NCBI GenBank assembly: GCA_018715285.1
Contig: DVLW01000001.1
Coordinates: forward strand, 1 to 7,297
Origin: Candidatus Faecivivens stercoripullorum
GTDB lineage: Bacteria; Bacillota; Clostridia; Oscillospirales; Ruminococcaceae
Length of the DNA stretch: 7,297 nucleotides
Direction of reading: 5' to 3'
Shown here: positions 1 to 6,309 of the stretch, piece by piece
How positions within the stretch are numbered: position 1 is the first letter of the stretch
Layout: each line of letters begins with the position of its first letter
Position numbers and translations under genes: made by a program
Notes under the pieces: generated by a model
What the model saw: the letters and a program-made list of their open reading frames with translations, nothing else
Database searches by the model: none
What the model was told of the DNA's origin: nothing

Positions 1-321
1 TGCAAATACCATCATGCAGGCATTGATATTTCGGTTTTCTTTTTTAAACAACGGCAGCCTTGCCGCAAGTTCTCCAAATAGAATCAGTCCCAGATAAAAT
101 AAAAAAGCGCCGCCAAGTACCGGCAGTACCGATAATCGGTTTTCACTGCCGCTTGCACAGACAGAACTCAGTACCAGAAGCGGAGTAGTGACATTGACAA
201 TCAGTTTTGACAGCTTTTTATTGGTATTCTGATCGAGGATATCCACTTTATTGAGGATGTATCCCAGTATCAACATCAGCAGCAGTTTTACCATTGTTTG
301 AAAGATAACGGGCAGGTCCAT
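1..321 (-). CDS. AEC (auxin efflux carrier) family permease, N-terminal part
   Basis: This is the first 107 codons of an integral membrane transporter; the rest lies beyond the left edge. Three hydrophobic stretches are visible: about residues 5-22, 38-55 and 63-85. The opening pattern, a hydrophobic helix with LGYILNKVDILD, then the KKLSKLIVNVTTPLLVLSS segment, is typical of AEC-family permeases, whose first helix is followed by a short loop and an 'LSKLVVNVxxPxLILSS'-like second helix. Members export or take up small carboxylates or auxin-like compounds; the substrate cannot be told from this fragment. The ATG at 321 is chosen because an AAAGGAG ribosome-binding site (331-337, minus strand) lies 9 bases upstream. 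The gene has its own promoter (386-414) and is separated from the upstream M23 gene by a terminator, so it is a distinct transcription unit. Family call fairly sure; substrate unknown. Confidence 0.8.
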   Translation of the reverse strand, partial: MDLPVIFQTMVKLLLMLILGYILNKVDILDQNTNKKLSKLIVNVTTPLLVLSSVCASGSENRLSVLPVLGGAFLFYLGLILFGELAARLPLFKKENRNINACMMVFA

Positions 322-385
322 GCTTACAGTCTCCTTTAGTCTGTTGATTGCCTTGATGGCAGCTGAATCAGGATAAGTTATATCC

Positions 386-414
386 ATTATATCATCTCTG
401 GTAAGGCACAACAA
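386..414 (-). promoter_or_regulatory. Sigma-A promoter for the AEC permease gene
   Basis: On the minus strand a TTGTTG -35 (409-414) is separated by 17 bases from a perfect TATAAT -10 (386-391). The -10 is extended (TGATATAAT, with the TG at the usual extended -10 place). Transcription should begin near 379, giving a leader of about 58 bases before the ATG at 321. Placed between the M23 terminator and the permease start, it fits only the permease. Confidence 0.75.
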
Positions 415-447
415 GCGGAGAACAGAATATTTATACGTCTGACATGC

Positions 448-493
448 AAAAAAGTTCCCGACAGGAAGAAAACATTCTCCCGTCGGGAACTTT
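448..493 (-). terminator. Rho-independent terminator of the M23 gene
   Basis: A perfect 12-bp inverted repeat (451-462 with 482-493, arms AAAGTTCCCGAC / GTCGGGAACTTT) is extended inside by another 7 paired positions (GGGAGAA with TTCTTCC on the minus strand, one G-U pair) after a one-base bulge, leaving a TGTT tetraloop. Read on the minus strand the stem ends in six T's (448-453). It lies about 65 bases past the stop of the M23 gene and just upstream of the permease promoter, so it insulates the two genes. Confidence 0.88.
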
Positions 494-556
494 GAGCGGA
501 TATTTTATCCGGACTGAATACTTTTTTCTCAAAGCAAGCTGTCCTGTCGCAAAAAG

Positions 557-1777
557 TCAGTCCTCTGAAGAGGATTCAGCGGGCTGGGTTTCCGCTTCAC
601 CTGCATCCAGTCCCAGCAGCAGAGCGGGGTCAACCCAGCTGCCTTCTTTCTGGATACCAAGATGGATATGAGGAACCTCCTCTGATTCTACGAGAGAAGA
701 ATTGCCTGCTTCTCCAAGTTTTTGTCCGGCAGTGACACTTTCACCAACCTGGACAGCAATTGCATCACCCAGACCGTAATAATAGGCGGTATAGTCGCCA
801 TAATTTACAGTGACGGTATTTCCCCAACGGGCGTTTTTCTCAACCGCTTCGACCAGACCGTCTGCAATGGACAGTACTGCTTCGCCTTCCGCAGCTGCCA
901 GGTCCAGACCGTCATGGGTACGCCATTCTCCCAACGTCTTGGATTTTACCAGCTCGCCGCAGCTGAAAGGCTGAGTGACTGTCATACTTGCCAGCGGTGC
1001 GACAAAACTTTCAGGTGTAGAAGGAGTAGAGACAGAAGAGGTCCCGGTCTGGGCAGCATCTTCCGGCTGTTCTTCCTCGACGGAAGCAGTCTGTGTCTCA
1101 TCGGTTACTTCACTTTCAGCGGTCTGAGATTCATCAGTTGTTTCCGAAGGAAGCTCGACGGTTTCCTCCTGTGCTGTTGTCTCGGAAGAAGCCTGATAGT
1201 CTAAAACAAAGTTTTCGGTTTTAGGAATATCTTCCTGTTCAGCGTCTACCTGTGTATCCTGCTCTTCACTTTCTTCCGGCATCTGTGCAGTAATCGAGGA
1301 AGATGTCCCGTCTGAACCGTCACTGGTCGGCAGTTCACCGGTAGCCAGCAGGCTGACCGCACCCAGAGCGACTGCACTGACGGCAATTGCAAGGAATAAT
1401 CCGGTCTTACCGCCTTTTTCTTTTTTACCAGCGGAATGGGATGTGGTTGCTGACGGATGAAGCGTATTCTGGGCATAGACCTCTTCAGGATGGCCGGTAT
1501 AGCCGTTTGAGTAACGGGAGTATCCGCCGAATTCGGCACCGGTGCAGCTGCCGGTATCGTTCTGACTGTCCAGACCTTCCAGCGGATCGGTCGAGAGATC
1601 GACTGCTGCATTATCCGATTCCAGTGGCATATTGGGAGAGGTACTGCGCATATTCTGTGCGTTGGGGGAGGTATTGCTGTCATAATTGTAACCGCGCATG
1701 GAATTACTCTCTTTCTGTGCAGAAGCAGAGGACTGAGCGCCCTGTTTCATATTTTGGTTGTTATTGGGATGCTTCAC
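557..1777 (-). CDS. Membrane-anchored M23 (LytM) family protein, SpoIIQ-like
   Basis: A 406-residue protein from the GTG at 1777. Residues 1-120 are hydrophilic, Asn/Ser-rich and probably cytoplasmic; a basic KKEKGGK patch precedes one membrane helix (about 125-147); residues 150-255 form an acidic Ser/Thr/Glu/Gln linker; the M23 domain spans about 258-390, followed by an acidic tail. Zinc ligands look intact: HxxxD (H288, D292) and the last His of HxH (H370, H372). The usual third motif YxHL reads YYGL, so the His is replaced by Gly335. Loss of that His, the EWRTHDG sequence, one N-terminal anchor and the acidic tail recall SpoIIQ, the forespore half of the SpoIIQ-SpoIIIAH channel, but SpoIIQ proteins are usually nearer 220-280 residues. 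A general cell-wall M23 endopeptidase or scaffold is the alternative. Start is uncertain: AAAGGAA lies 13 bases before the GTG; ATG at 1750 or 1699 is possible. An upstream TTG at 1846 has no ribosome-binding site. Confidence 0.82.
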   Translation of the reverse strand: MKHPNNNQNMKQGAQSSASAQKESNSMRGYNYDSNTSPNAQNMRSTSPNMPLESDNAAVDLSTDPLEGLDSQNDTGSCTGAEFGGYSRYSNGYTGHPEEVYAQNTLHPSATTSHSAGKKEKGGKTGLFLAIAVSAVALGAVSLLATGELPTSDGSDGTSSSITAQMPEESEEQDTQVDAEQEDIPKTENFVLDYQASSETTAQEETVELPSETTDESQTAESEVTDETQTASVEEEQPEDAAQTGTSSVSTPSTPESFVAPLASMTVTQPFSCGELVKSKTLGEWRTHDGLDLAAAEGEAVLSIADGLVEAVEKNARWGNTVTVNYGDYTAYYYGLGDAIAVQVGESVTAGQKLGEAGNSSLVESEEVPHIHLGIQKEGSWVDPALLLGLDAGEAETQPAESSSED

Positions 1778-1790
1778 TTGAAAAACACCG

Positions 1791-1797
1791 TTCCTTT
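1791..1797 (-). promoter_or_regulatory. Ribosome-binding site proposed for the M23 gene
   Basis: AAAGGAA on the minus strand is the only good Shine-Dalgarno match near the start of the M23 reading frame. It points to the GTG at 1777, though its 13-base spacing is longer than usual. The next ATG (1750) has no such site; the ATG at 1699 has only a weak AGAGAG before it. Confidence 0.5.
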
Positions 1798-1871
1798 CTG
1801 TATGGTACAAACCCGCCTTTGACAGGAGATTGATCTGCCCGGGCAAGGCAGGGAATTCTCTTACGAAAAAG

Positions 1872-1920
1872 AGTTTTTCCGCTTTCAGGTATTTTATGCA
1901 GGGTGATTTGAATCTGTCTG
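1872..1920 (-). promoter_or_regulatory. Candidate promoter(s) of the M23 gene
   Basis: Two overlapping minus-strand candidates are visible. One is sigma-A-like: CAGACA (1915-1920), 18 bases, TAAAAT (1891-1896). The other resembles the Bacillus forespore sigma-F pattern (GYWTA, 15 bases, GGnRAnAnT): GCATA (1895-1899), 14 bases, GGAAAAACT (1872-1880). Either would give a leader of roughly 90-105 bases before the GTG. Both are imperfect, and A-rich DNA gives such matches easily. The choice matters because a sigma-F promoter would support a sporulation role. Confidence 0.35.
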
Positions 1921-2132
1921 AAAAAAATACCGGCAGTTTTGACAGGCCAGTTTGGCTTATAGAGGTGTCCTGAAAAGAATTGTTGGGTGATTGTATACAA
2001 AACGGCGAAAGAACACTTGTACACTTTAACGTAATGTTATATTAAAGCAACAAAAAAGAAGGATACAAATCACCTACTTGCAAGATATTCGACAAAAACG
2101 CCAAAAAACGCCGGTTTTATTAAAATTTATAC

Positions 2133-2161
2133 TTGAAAAATGACAAACCATGGTGTATAAT
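2133..2161 (+). promoter_or_regulatory. Sigma-A promoter of the serC-serA operon
   Basis: TTGAAA (2133-2138), 17 bases, then a perfect TATAAT (2156-2161). Transcription should start near 2167-2168, leaving a leader of about 55 bases with no obvious attenuator. Its position also excludes a serC start upstream of 2167. Confidence 0.82.
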
Positions 2162-2209
2162 GTGCAATAACACACACGCTATTCCAAAAAAGAATGGCAA
2201 AACACAACC

Positions 2210-2215
2210 AGGAGG
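2210..2215 (+). promoter_or_regulatory. serC ribosome-binding site
   Basis: A full-consensus AGGAGG lies 7 bases before the ATG at 2223. It settles the serC start against an upstream in-frame TTG at 2133 that falls inside the promoter. Confidence 0.9.
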
Positions 2216-2222
2216 TATCACT

Positions 2223-3320
2223 ATGAGCAGAGTGTATAATTTCAGTGCAGGCCCTTCGATGATGCCCGAGTCCGTTCTTAAAAGAGCGGCTGCGGAAATG
2301 CTGGATTATCAGGGTTCAGGACAGTCCGTTATGGAGATGTCCCATCGATCCAAAACCTTCCAGTCAATCGCCGATGGCTGTAGTGACCTGCTCCGTGAAG
2401 TGATGCAGATTCCCGATAACTATGAGATTTTGTTTTTGCAGGGCGGCGCATCCACACAGTTTGCGATGATTCCGCTCAATCTGGCGACTAAAAGCGGTAA
2501 AGTCGATTACGTGCTGACCGGTCAGTGGGCGAAAAAAGCTGCCAGTGAAGCAAAATTGCTTTTGGGTGAGGAAAATGTCAATATTGTCGCTTCTTCGGCT
2601 GATAAGACTTTTTCGTACATCCCGAAACTTGACCCGGCAAAATTCACGCCGGATGCCGATTATTTTTATGTCTGTCTGAACAATACCATCTACGGAACCC
2701 GTTTCCCGGAAATTCCGGAGACCGGCAATGTTCCGCTGATTGCGGATATTTCGTCGATGGCACTTTCCCAGCCGCTGCCGGTTGAAAAATTTGGTATGCT
2801 GTATGCCGGCGCGCAGAAGAATATGGGACCTGCCGGTCTGACGGTTGTCATTATCCGGAAAGACCTGATTTCGGAAAACGTCCGTCCCGGAACACCGACC
2901 ATGCTTCGGTACAAAACCCATGCTGACAACGGTTCGATGTATAACACACCGCCCTGCTACTCGATTTATATGTGCGGTCTGGTATTGCAGTGGATTCGTG
3001 ATGAGATCGGCGGATTGGATAAGATGTATCAGCTGAATCAGGAAAAAGCACAGCTGTTCTATGATTATCTGGACAATTCCAAACTGTTTAAAGGAACAGT
3101 TGAAAAGGATTCCCGTTCGCTGATGAACATTCCGTTTGTCACCGGAAGCGAGGAGCTGGATGCCAAGTTTGTCAAAGAAGCAACAGCTGCCGGTTTTGTC
3201 AACCTTAAAGGTCACCGGACGGTTGGCGGAATGCGTGCTTCCATCTATAATGCCATGCCGCGTGAAGGCGTAGAAAAACTGATTGCGTTTATGAAAGATT
3301 TCGAGGCAAAAAACGGATAA
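2223..3320 (+). CDS. serC: Phosphoserine aminotransferase
   Basis: SerC (EC 2.6.1.52), a cytoplasmic PLP enzyme, transfers the amino group of glutamate to 3-phosphohydroxypyruvate, giving O-phosphoserine: step two of serine synthesis. The 365 residues match the usual family length of about 360. The start MSRVYNFSAGPSMMP is the classic SerC N-terminus. Visible landmarks by comparison with the E. coli enzyme are H41-R42 for substrate phosphate, GGAST (74-78) at the cofactor phosphate, W102 stacking on the PLP ring, D175 at the pyridine nitrogen, K199 in GAQKNMGPAG forming the Schiff base, N241-T242, and H331-R332 and R338 near the substrate. Nothing essential appears missing. It is the first gene of a two-gene unit with serA, 45 bases downstream. 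In some bacteria SerC also acts in vitamin B6 synthesis; nothing here suggests that. Confidence 0.97.
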   Translation: MSRVYNFSAGPSMMPESVLKRAAAEMLDYQGSGQSVMEMSHRSKTFQSIADGCSDLLREVMQIPDNYEILFLQGGASTQFAMIPLNLATKSGKVDYVLTGQWAKKAASEAKLLLGEENVNIVASSADKTFSYIPKLDPAKFTPDADYFYVCLNNTIYGTRFPEIPETGNVPLIADISSMALSQPLPVEKFGMLYAGAQKNMGPAGLTVVIIRKDLISENVRPGTPTMLRYKTHADNGSMYNTPPCYSIYMCGLVLQWIRDEIGGLDKMYQLNQEKAQLFYDYLDNSKLFKGTVEKDSRSLMNIPFVTGSEELDAKFVKEATAAGFVNLKGHRTVGGMRASIYNAMPREGVEKLIAFMKDFEAKNG

Positions 3321-3338
3321 CCGACCTCTTTGTTATCC
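3315..3338 (+). promoter_or_regulatory. Intercistronic hairpin between serC and serA
   Basis: A perfect 7-bp inverted repeat, GGATAAC (3315-3321) and GTTATCC (3332-3338), with a 10-base loop, contains the serC stop codon in its left arm. No T-run follows, so it does not look like a terminator. It may affect mRNA stability or the relative output of the two genes. A second small stem, CCTTT (3341-3345) with AAAGG (3351-3355), covers part of the serA ribosome-binding site (about 3352-3358). Confidence 0.5.
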
Positions 3339-3365
3339 CGCCTTTTCAGGAAAGGAAGAGCAGAT

Positions 3366-4532
3366 ATGTATCAGATTCAGACACTGAATAAGATTTCCCC
3401 GATTGGACTGGGACGATTTGACCGTGCAAAATACACCTGGGGCGATGAAATGGAAGCACCGGATGCTGTGCTGGTGCGTTCGGCTTCGATGCATGATATG
3501 GATTTCCCTGCTTCGTTGATGGCGATTGCCCGTGCAGGTGCCGGTGTCAACAATATTCCGCTGGATGACTGTGCACGCAAAGGTATTGTCGTATTCAATA
3601 CGCCTGGTGCAAACGCCAACGCGGTCAAGGAAATTACCATTCTGGGTCTTTTGATGGCTTCCCGTAAGGTTGCGGATTCGATGGCCTGGGTTCAGACCCT
3701 GAAAGGCAGCGGCGACGAGGTTTCCAAGAAGGTAGAAAAAGGAAAAGGCGCGTTTGTCGGTCCGGAAATCCTGGGTAAAAAACTGGGTGTCATCGGTTTG
3801 GGTGCAATTGGCGTTCTGGTTGCCAACGCTGCCGCAAAACTGGGCATGACGGTTTATGGATATGACCCATATTTGTCGGTGGATGCGGCATGGTCGATGT
3901 CTTCGTCGATTCATCATTCCACATCGCTTAAAGATATCTACGAAAACTGCGATTACATCACATTGCATCTTCCCTGCACCGGTGAGACTCGCGGTATGAT
4001 TAATGCTTCGTCCATTGCGACGATGAAAGCAGGCGTACGGCTTTTGAACTTTGCAAGAGGCGAACTGGTTGTAACCGAAGACCTGCTGGAAGCGGTCGAT
4101 CAGAAGAAGATTGCCTGCTACGTCACCGACTTCCCTGCTGATGCAATGCTGGGACATGAGAATATCGTTTCTTTCCCGCATCTGGGCGCTTCTACTCCTG
4201 AATCGGAAGATAACTGTGCGGTTATGGCCGCCAATGAGCTGATGGAATATCTGGAGACTGGCAATACCGTCAATTCCGTCAACCTTCCCAACCTGACGCT
4301 TCCCAGAAGTGCCGGTATGCCGCGCGTATGCGTTATTCACCTGAACGTCAGCGGTCTGATTAATAAGCTGACAGCGGTTATTTCGGAAGCTGGATGCAAC
4401 ATCGAAAATATGATTTCCGGTTCCCGCAAGGAATATGCGTATACCATTTTTGATCTGAGCGGAAAAGTTCCGGAAAATCTGGCTGGTTTGCTGGATCAGG
4501 TACCGGATGTTATCCGCAGCAGAGTAATTTAA
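3366..4532 (+). CDS. serA: D-3-phosphoglycerate dehydrogenase, short ACT-type
   Basis: SerA (EC 1.1.1.95) oxidises 3-phosphoglycerate with NAD+ to 3-phosphohydroxypyruvate, the committed step of serine synthesis in the cytoplasm. The 388-residue product has a split substrate domain (about 1-95 and 275-310), a Rossmann domain with GLGAIG (144-149) and D167 after the second strand favouring NAD, and a C-terminal ACT domain (about 319-388), the usual site of serine feedback binding. It lacks the extra ASB domain of mycobacterial forms. Catalytic Arg231 (NFARGELV) and His272 (PHLGASTPES) are clear; the third residue, Glu269 in E. coli, seems to align with Asp259 in the segment DFPADAML. The ATG at 3366 is preceded by AAGGAAG with 7-base spacing; an in-frame TTG at 3330 has no such site. 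It is translated from the serC transcript and ends before a strong terminator. Confidence 0.95.
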   Translation: MYQIQTLNKISPIGLGRFDRAKYTWGDEMEAPDAVLVRSASMHDMDFPASLMAIARAGAGVNNIPLDDCARKGIVVFNTPGANANAVKEITILGLLMASRKVADSMAWVQTLKGSGDEVSKKVEKGKGAFVGPEILGKKLGVIGLGAIGVLVANAAAKLGMTVYGYDPYLSVDAAWSMSSSIHHSTSLKDIYENCDYITLHLPCTGETRGMINASSIATMKAGVRLLNFARGELVVTEDLLEAVDQKKIACYVTDFPADAMLGHENIVSFPHLGASTPESEDNCAVMAANELMEYLETGNTVNSVNLPNLTLPRSAGMPRVCVIHLNVSGLINKLTAVISEAGCNIENMISGSRKEYAYTIFDLSGKVPENLAGLLDQVPDVIRSRVI

Positions 4533-4559
4533 GTGGGTTCCTCTTATCGGTAAATAAGG

Positions 4560-4598
4560 AAAGGCCTGAAAGCTGTATCAACAGTTTTCAGGCCTTTT
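4560..4598. terminator. Terminator between convergent serA and YibE/F genes
   Basis: A 17-bp stem (4560-4576 with 4581-4597, one G-U pair) closes on a 4-base ATCA loop; the outer arms AAAGGCCTGAAA / TTTCAGGCCTTT are perfect. On the plus strand it ends in TTTT then CATTATTAT, 28 bases past the serA stop, so it ends the serC-serA transcript. On the minus strand it is followed by TTTCCTTATTTA, so it can probably also end the YibE/F transcript, which stops at 4619. Confidence 0.88.
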
Positions 4599-4618
4599 CA
4601 TTATTATGGCATCGAAGA

Positions 4619-6052
4619 TTATTTTTGAGGTGTATTTTCTTTTTCCTGTGCAGCCGCATTTCTCAGAAACGGTACTTCATCAGGGCTTCTGAGTATGCGC
4701 TGCGGTGCAGGTGAAGCTGTTTGAGCTTCTGGTTTAGTTGTTGTTTCAGAAGGTGTATCCGTTTGTATTTCAGTTGGAGCGGGTTCCTCAGAAATATTGG
4801 GCAGCGTATTTTCAGCTGATGCTGCCATTTTTGCCAGCCGGTGACGGCGGCGCTTACGGGTAATATAATAGAGAAAAACGGTTGCGAAAGTCGTTACCGG
4901 TATCGTAAAGACAATACCGATACTGCCGGCCAGTGCCTGTAGTACTTCACCGGTAATCATTTCGATGCTGAGTACCTTTTCCAGATCGTCATAATAGGTC
5001 ATGAACAGCAGCGTGACATGTAATCCACTGCCGATATACGCCAGGACCAGCGTATTGGACATGGTACCCATGATATCCCGTCCGATGGTAAATCCGCTTC
5101 GCATCAGTTCCAGTGCCCGGATATCGGAATTCTGGTTGTATAGTTCGGTCAGGGACGAGGCAATATCCATTCCGACGTCCATCGTCGCACCCACCGCACC
5201 AATGATGATAGCTGCAAACACAATGCCTTTGAGGTCAATCGGATGATCTTCGTTGATAAACAGCAGCATCATCGAGTCGTCGTCTACCAGACCGGTCATC
5301 CGCATCTGATATTCACTGACCAGCGTAATCAGTCCGGCAATCAGCACACCACCGGCACAGCCGATGCCGGCTGCAAGGCTCTTGATTCGCCATCCGCTGA
5401 CCAGTGCCAGTGTCATGACGATGGTAAACAGGCAGACGCCGATTGCAGTCAGATAGATATTGTATCCAGCGGCGATCATCGGAATCAATACGGCGAAAAT
5501 TGCCAGACAGGTCAGCGCCAGTGAGACGAGTGTCCGTACCCCTTTCATTCCACCGAAAATCAGCACCAGCAAAATAAACGAGACCGCCAGCAGCGCCAGC
5601 CAGTCACTGCGTATGTAGCCGGAAGAGTACCACTGCATTTCACCATACTCATTCTTCTGTTGGTAGACATAAACTTTGTCACCAGGTTTACATGGGTCAG
5701 ACAGGGTCAGCGTGGTGGTATCCTGAACCTGCGTAACCAGTATCTGACTTCCCTTATCCGGACCGCTGAGCAAAGTTGCATAGCAGACTGTCCTGCGTTC
5801 AGCGATTGAGTCGGAATACTGGGAATAGATATCGTTGGAGGAAACGACCTCGGTGATACGAGCGCGGTATTCTTCTTCCTGAATGCCGCCCAGATTTTGT
5901 CCCAGAACGGTACCATCCCGGACTGCAAACCGGTAGCCTGCAACCAGCAGTATCACACTGATTATGATGGTGACAACATATAAAATCCGGTCAGCCCGGG
6001 TGGATGGTTCACTTTTAAGATAGAGTCGAAAAAGTCCTTTTTGGTTTTTCAT
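4619..6052 (-). CDS. YibE/F family multi-pass membrane protein
   Basis: A 477-residue membrane protein of the YibE/F family (Pfam PF07907), whose biochemical function is not established to my knowledge. One anchor helix (about 23-43) leads into a probably extracellular 105-residue segment (45-150) with strand-like character, then about seven helices: 152-167, 174-195, 199-219, 225-246, 277-296, 331-352 and 373-397. The most telling part is the conserved-looking block of small residues and charges GAVGATMDVGMDIASSL (285-301) followed by SGFTIGRDIMGTMSNTL (319-335). A basic RKRRRHR cluster after the last helix leads into an 70-residue Pro/Thr/Glu/Ala-rich tail, probably cytoplasmic. The ATG at 6052 has AAAGGA 8 bases upstream; an in-frame upstream extension to 6187 is excluded because the promoter -10 falls inside it. 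It is divergent from the LysR gene, a common arrangement for regulator and target. Confidence 0.87.
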   Translation of the reverse strand: MKNQKGLFRLYLKSEPSTRADRILYVVTIIISVILLVAGYRFAVRDGTVLGQNLGGIQEEEYRARITEVVSSNDIYSQYSDSIAERRTVCYATLLSGPDKGSQILVTQVQDTTTLTLSDPCKPGDKVYVYQQKNEYGEMQWYSSGYIRSDWLALLAVSFILLVLIFGGMKGVRTLVSLALTCLAIFAVLIPMIAAGYNIYLTAIGVCLFTIVMTLALVSGWRIKSLAAGIGCAGGVLIAGLITLVSEYQMRMTGLVDDDSMMLLFINEDHPIDLKGIVFAAIIIGAVGATMDVGMDIASSLTELYNQNSDIRALELMRSGFTIGRDIMGTMSNTLVLAYIGSGLHVTLLFMTYYDDLEKVLSIEMITGEVLQALAGSIGIVFTIPVTTFATVFLYYITRKRRRHRLAKMAASAENTLPNISEEPAPTEIQTDTPSETTTKPEAQTASPAPQRILRSPDEVPFLRNAAAQEKENTPQK

Positions 6053-6116
6053 CGCAGCAATCCTTTCTTTGTTATCTGGTAAGATTTGTAATCGCGGGTC
6101 CGAATCCGCTACGGAT

Positions 6117-6125
6117 ATTATATCA
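6117..6125 (-). promoter_or_regulatory. Extended -10 promoter of the YibE/F gene
   Basis: TGATATAAT on the minus strand is a perfect extended -10 (hexamer 6117-6122). The -35 is poor (best is CTGTCT at 18 bases), typical of extended -10 promoters. Transcription should start near 6110, giving a leader of about 58 bases. Confidence 0.7.
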
Positions 6126-6252
6126 TATTTTGACCCGGCCAGACAGCCTAATTTTATAAGATGGAAGATTATCCGGCAGAAACACATATCATTTTTTACA
6201 TAGAAATTACATTGATTTTTCGGTTCTTTCTGTTTAAAGGGTTGATTTTAAT
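6126..6252. promoter_or_regulatory. Intergenic control region between YibE/F and LysR genes
   Basis: About 127 bp separate the two divergent promoters and are the natural place for LysR-type regulator sites. An ATAA-9-TTAT inverted repeat (6156-6172) and a TTAAA-8-TTTAA repeat near 6233-6250 are visible, but neither has the standard T-N11-A form. ATATCAT occurs twice (6120-6126 and 6186-6192). No gene was found here. Confidence 0.35.
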
Positions 6253-6282
6253 TTGGCGGTAGCGTAAAATAAATAGTATAAT
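6253..6282 (+). promoter_or_regulatory. Promoter of the LysR-type regulator gene
   Basis: TTGGCG (6253-6258), 18 bases, then a perfect TATAAT (6277-6282). Transcription should begin near 6289, leaving a leader of about 20 bases. The imperfect -35 suits a modestly expressed, perhaps self-regulated, regulator. Confidence 0.68.
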
Positions 6283-6309
6283 AGGGCATTTCATGGAAAG
6301 GATTTCGCG

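Larger units (their letters stand above)
1778..2222. other. AT-rich divergent intergenic region, M23 gene / serC
   Basis: This 445-bp stretch carries no convincing gene; an 87-codon minus-strand frame in it lacks a ribosome-binding site and resembles nothing I know. It holds the M23 ribosome-binding site and candidate promoters (1791-1920), a perfect 10-bp palindrome TTGTATACAA (1991-2000), a TAAC-5-GTTA inverted repeat (2027-2039), two near-tandem copies of AAAAACGCC (2094-2102 and 2104-2112), and the serC promoter (2133-2161). A weak extra plus-strand promoter (TTGTAC at about 2017, 17 bases, TATTAA) is possible. No T-box or known riboswitch signature was recognised, and the serC leader is only about 55 bases. 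Confidence 0.6.

Noticed and set aside
722..1833. Plus-strand open frames of 148-160 codons across the M23 gene
   Set aside because: They lie opposite a gene with clear M23 motifs, a membrane helix and a terminator, and encode low-complexity or Cys/Arg-rich sequence of no known family.
1912..1946. CTGTC...GACAG inverted repeat with an A-run, considered as a terminator or attenuator
   Set aside because: Pairing is interrupted, the GC content is low and neither strand has a gene ending just before it.
1761..2024. An 87-codon minus-strand frame in the region between the M23 gene and serC
   Set aside because: It has no ribosome-binding site, starts in promoter-like DNA, overlaps the M23 start in another frame and matches no known protein pattern.
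3333..4340. A 335-codon open frame on the minus strand opposite serA, and a similar 283-codon one (2364-3215) opposite serC
   Set aside because: Both lie fully inside clearly real genes on the other strand, have no ribosome-binding site or recognisable family, and show residue composition typical of antisense shadows.
6094..6109. A tRNA T-arm look-alike (GCGGG, TCCGAAT loop, CCGC) in the YibE/F leader, as might be left by an integration site
   Set aside because: The stem is imperfect, the loop departs from TTCGAAT, no acceptor or anticodon partner lies upstream, and it falls between a good promoter and a good ribosome-binding site.
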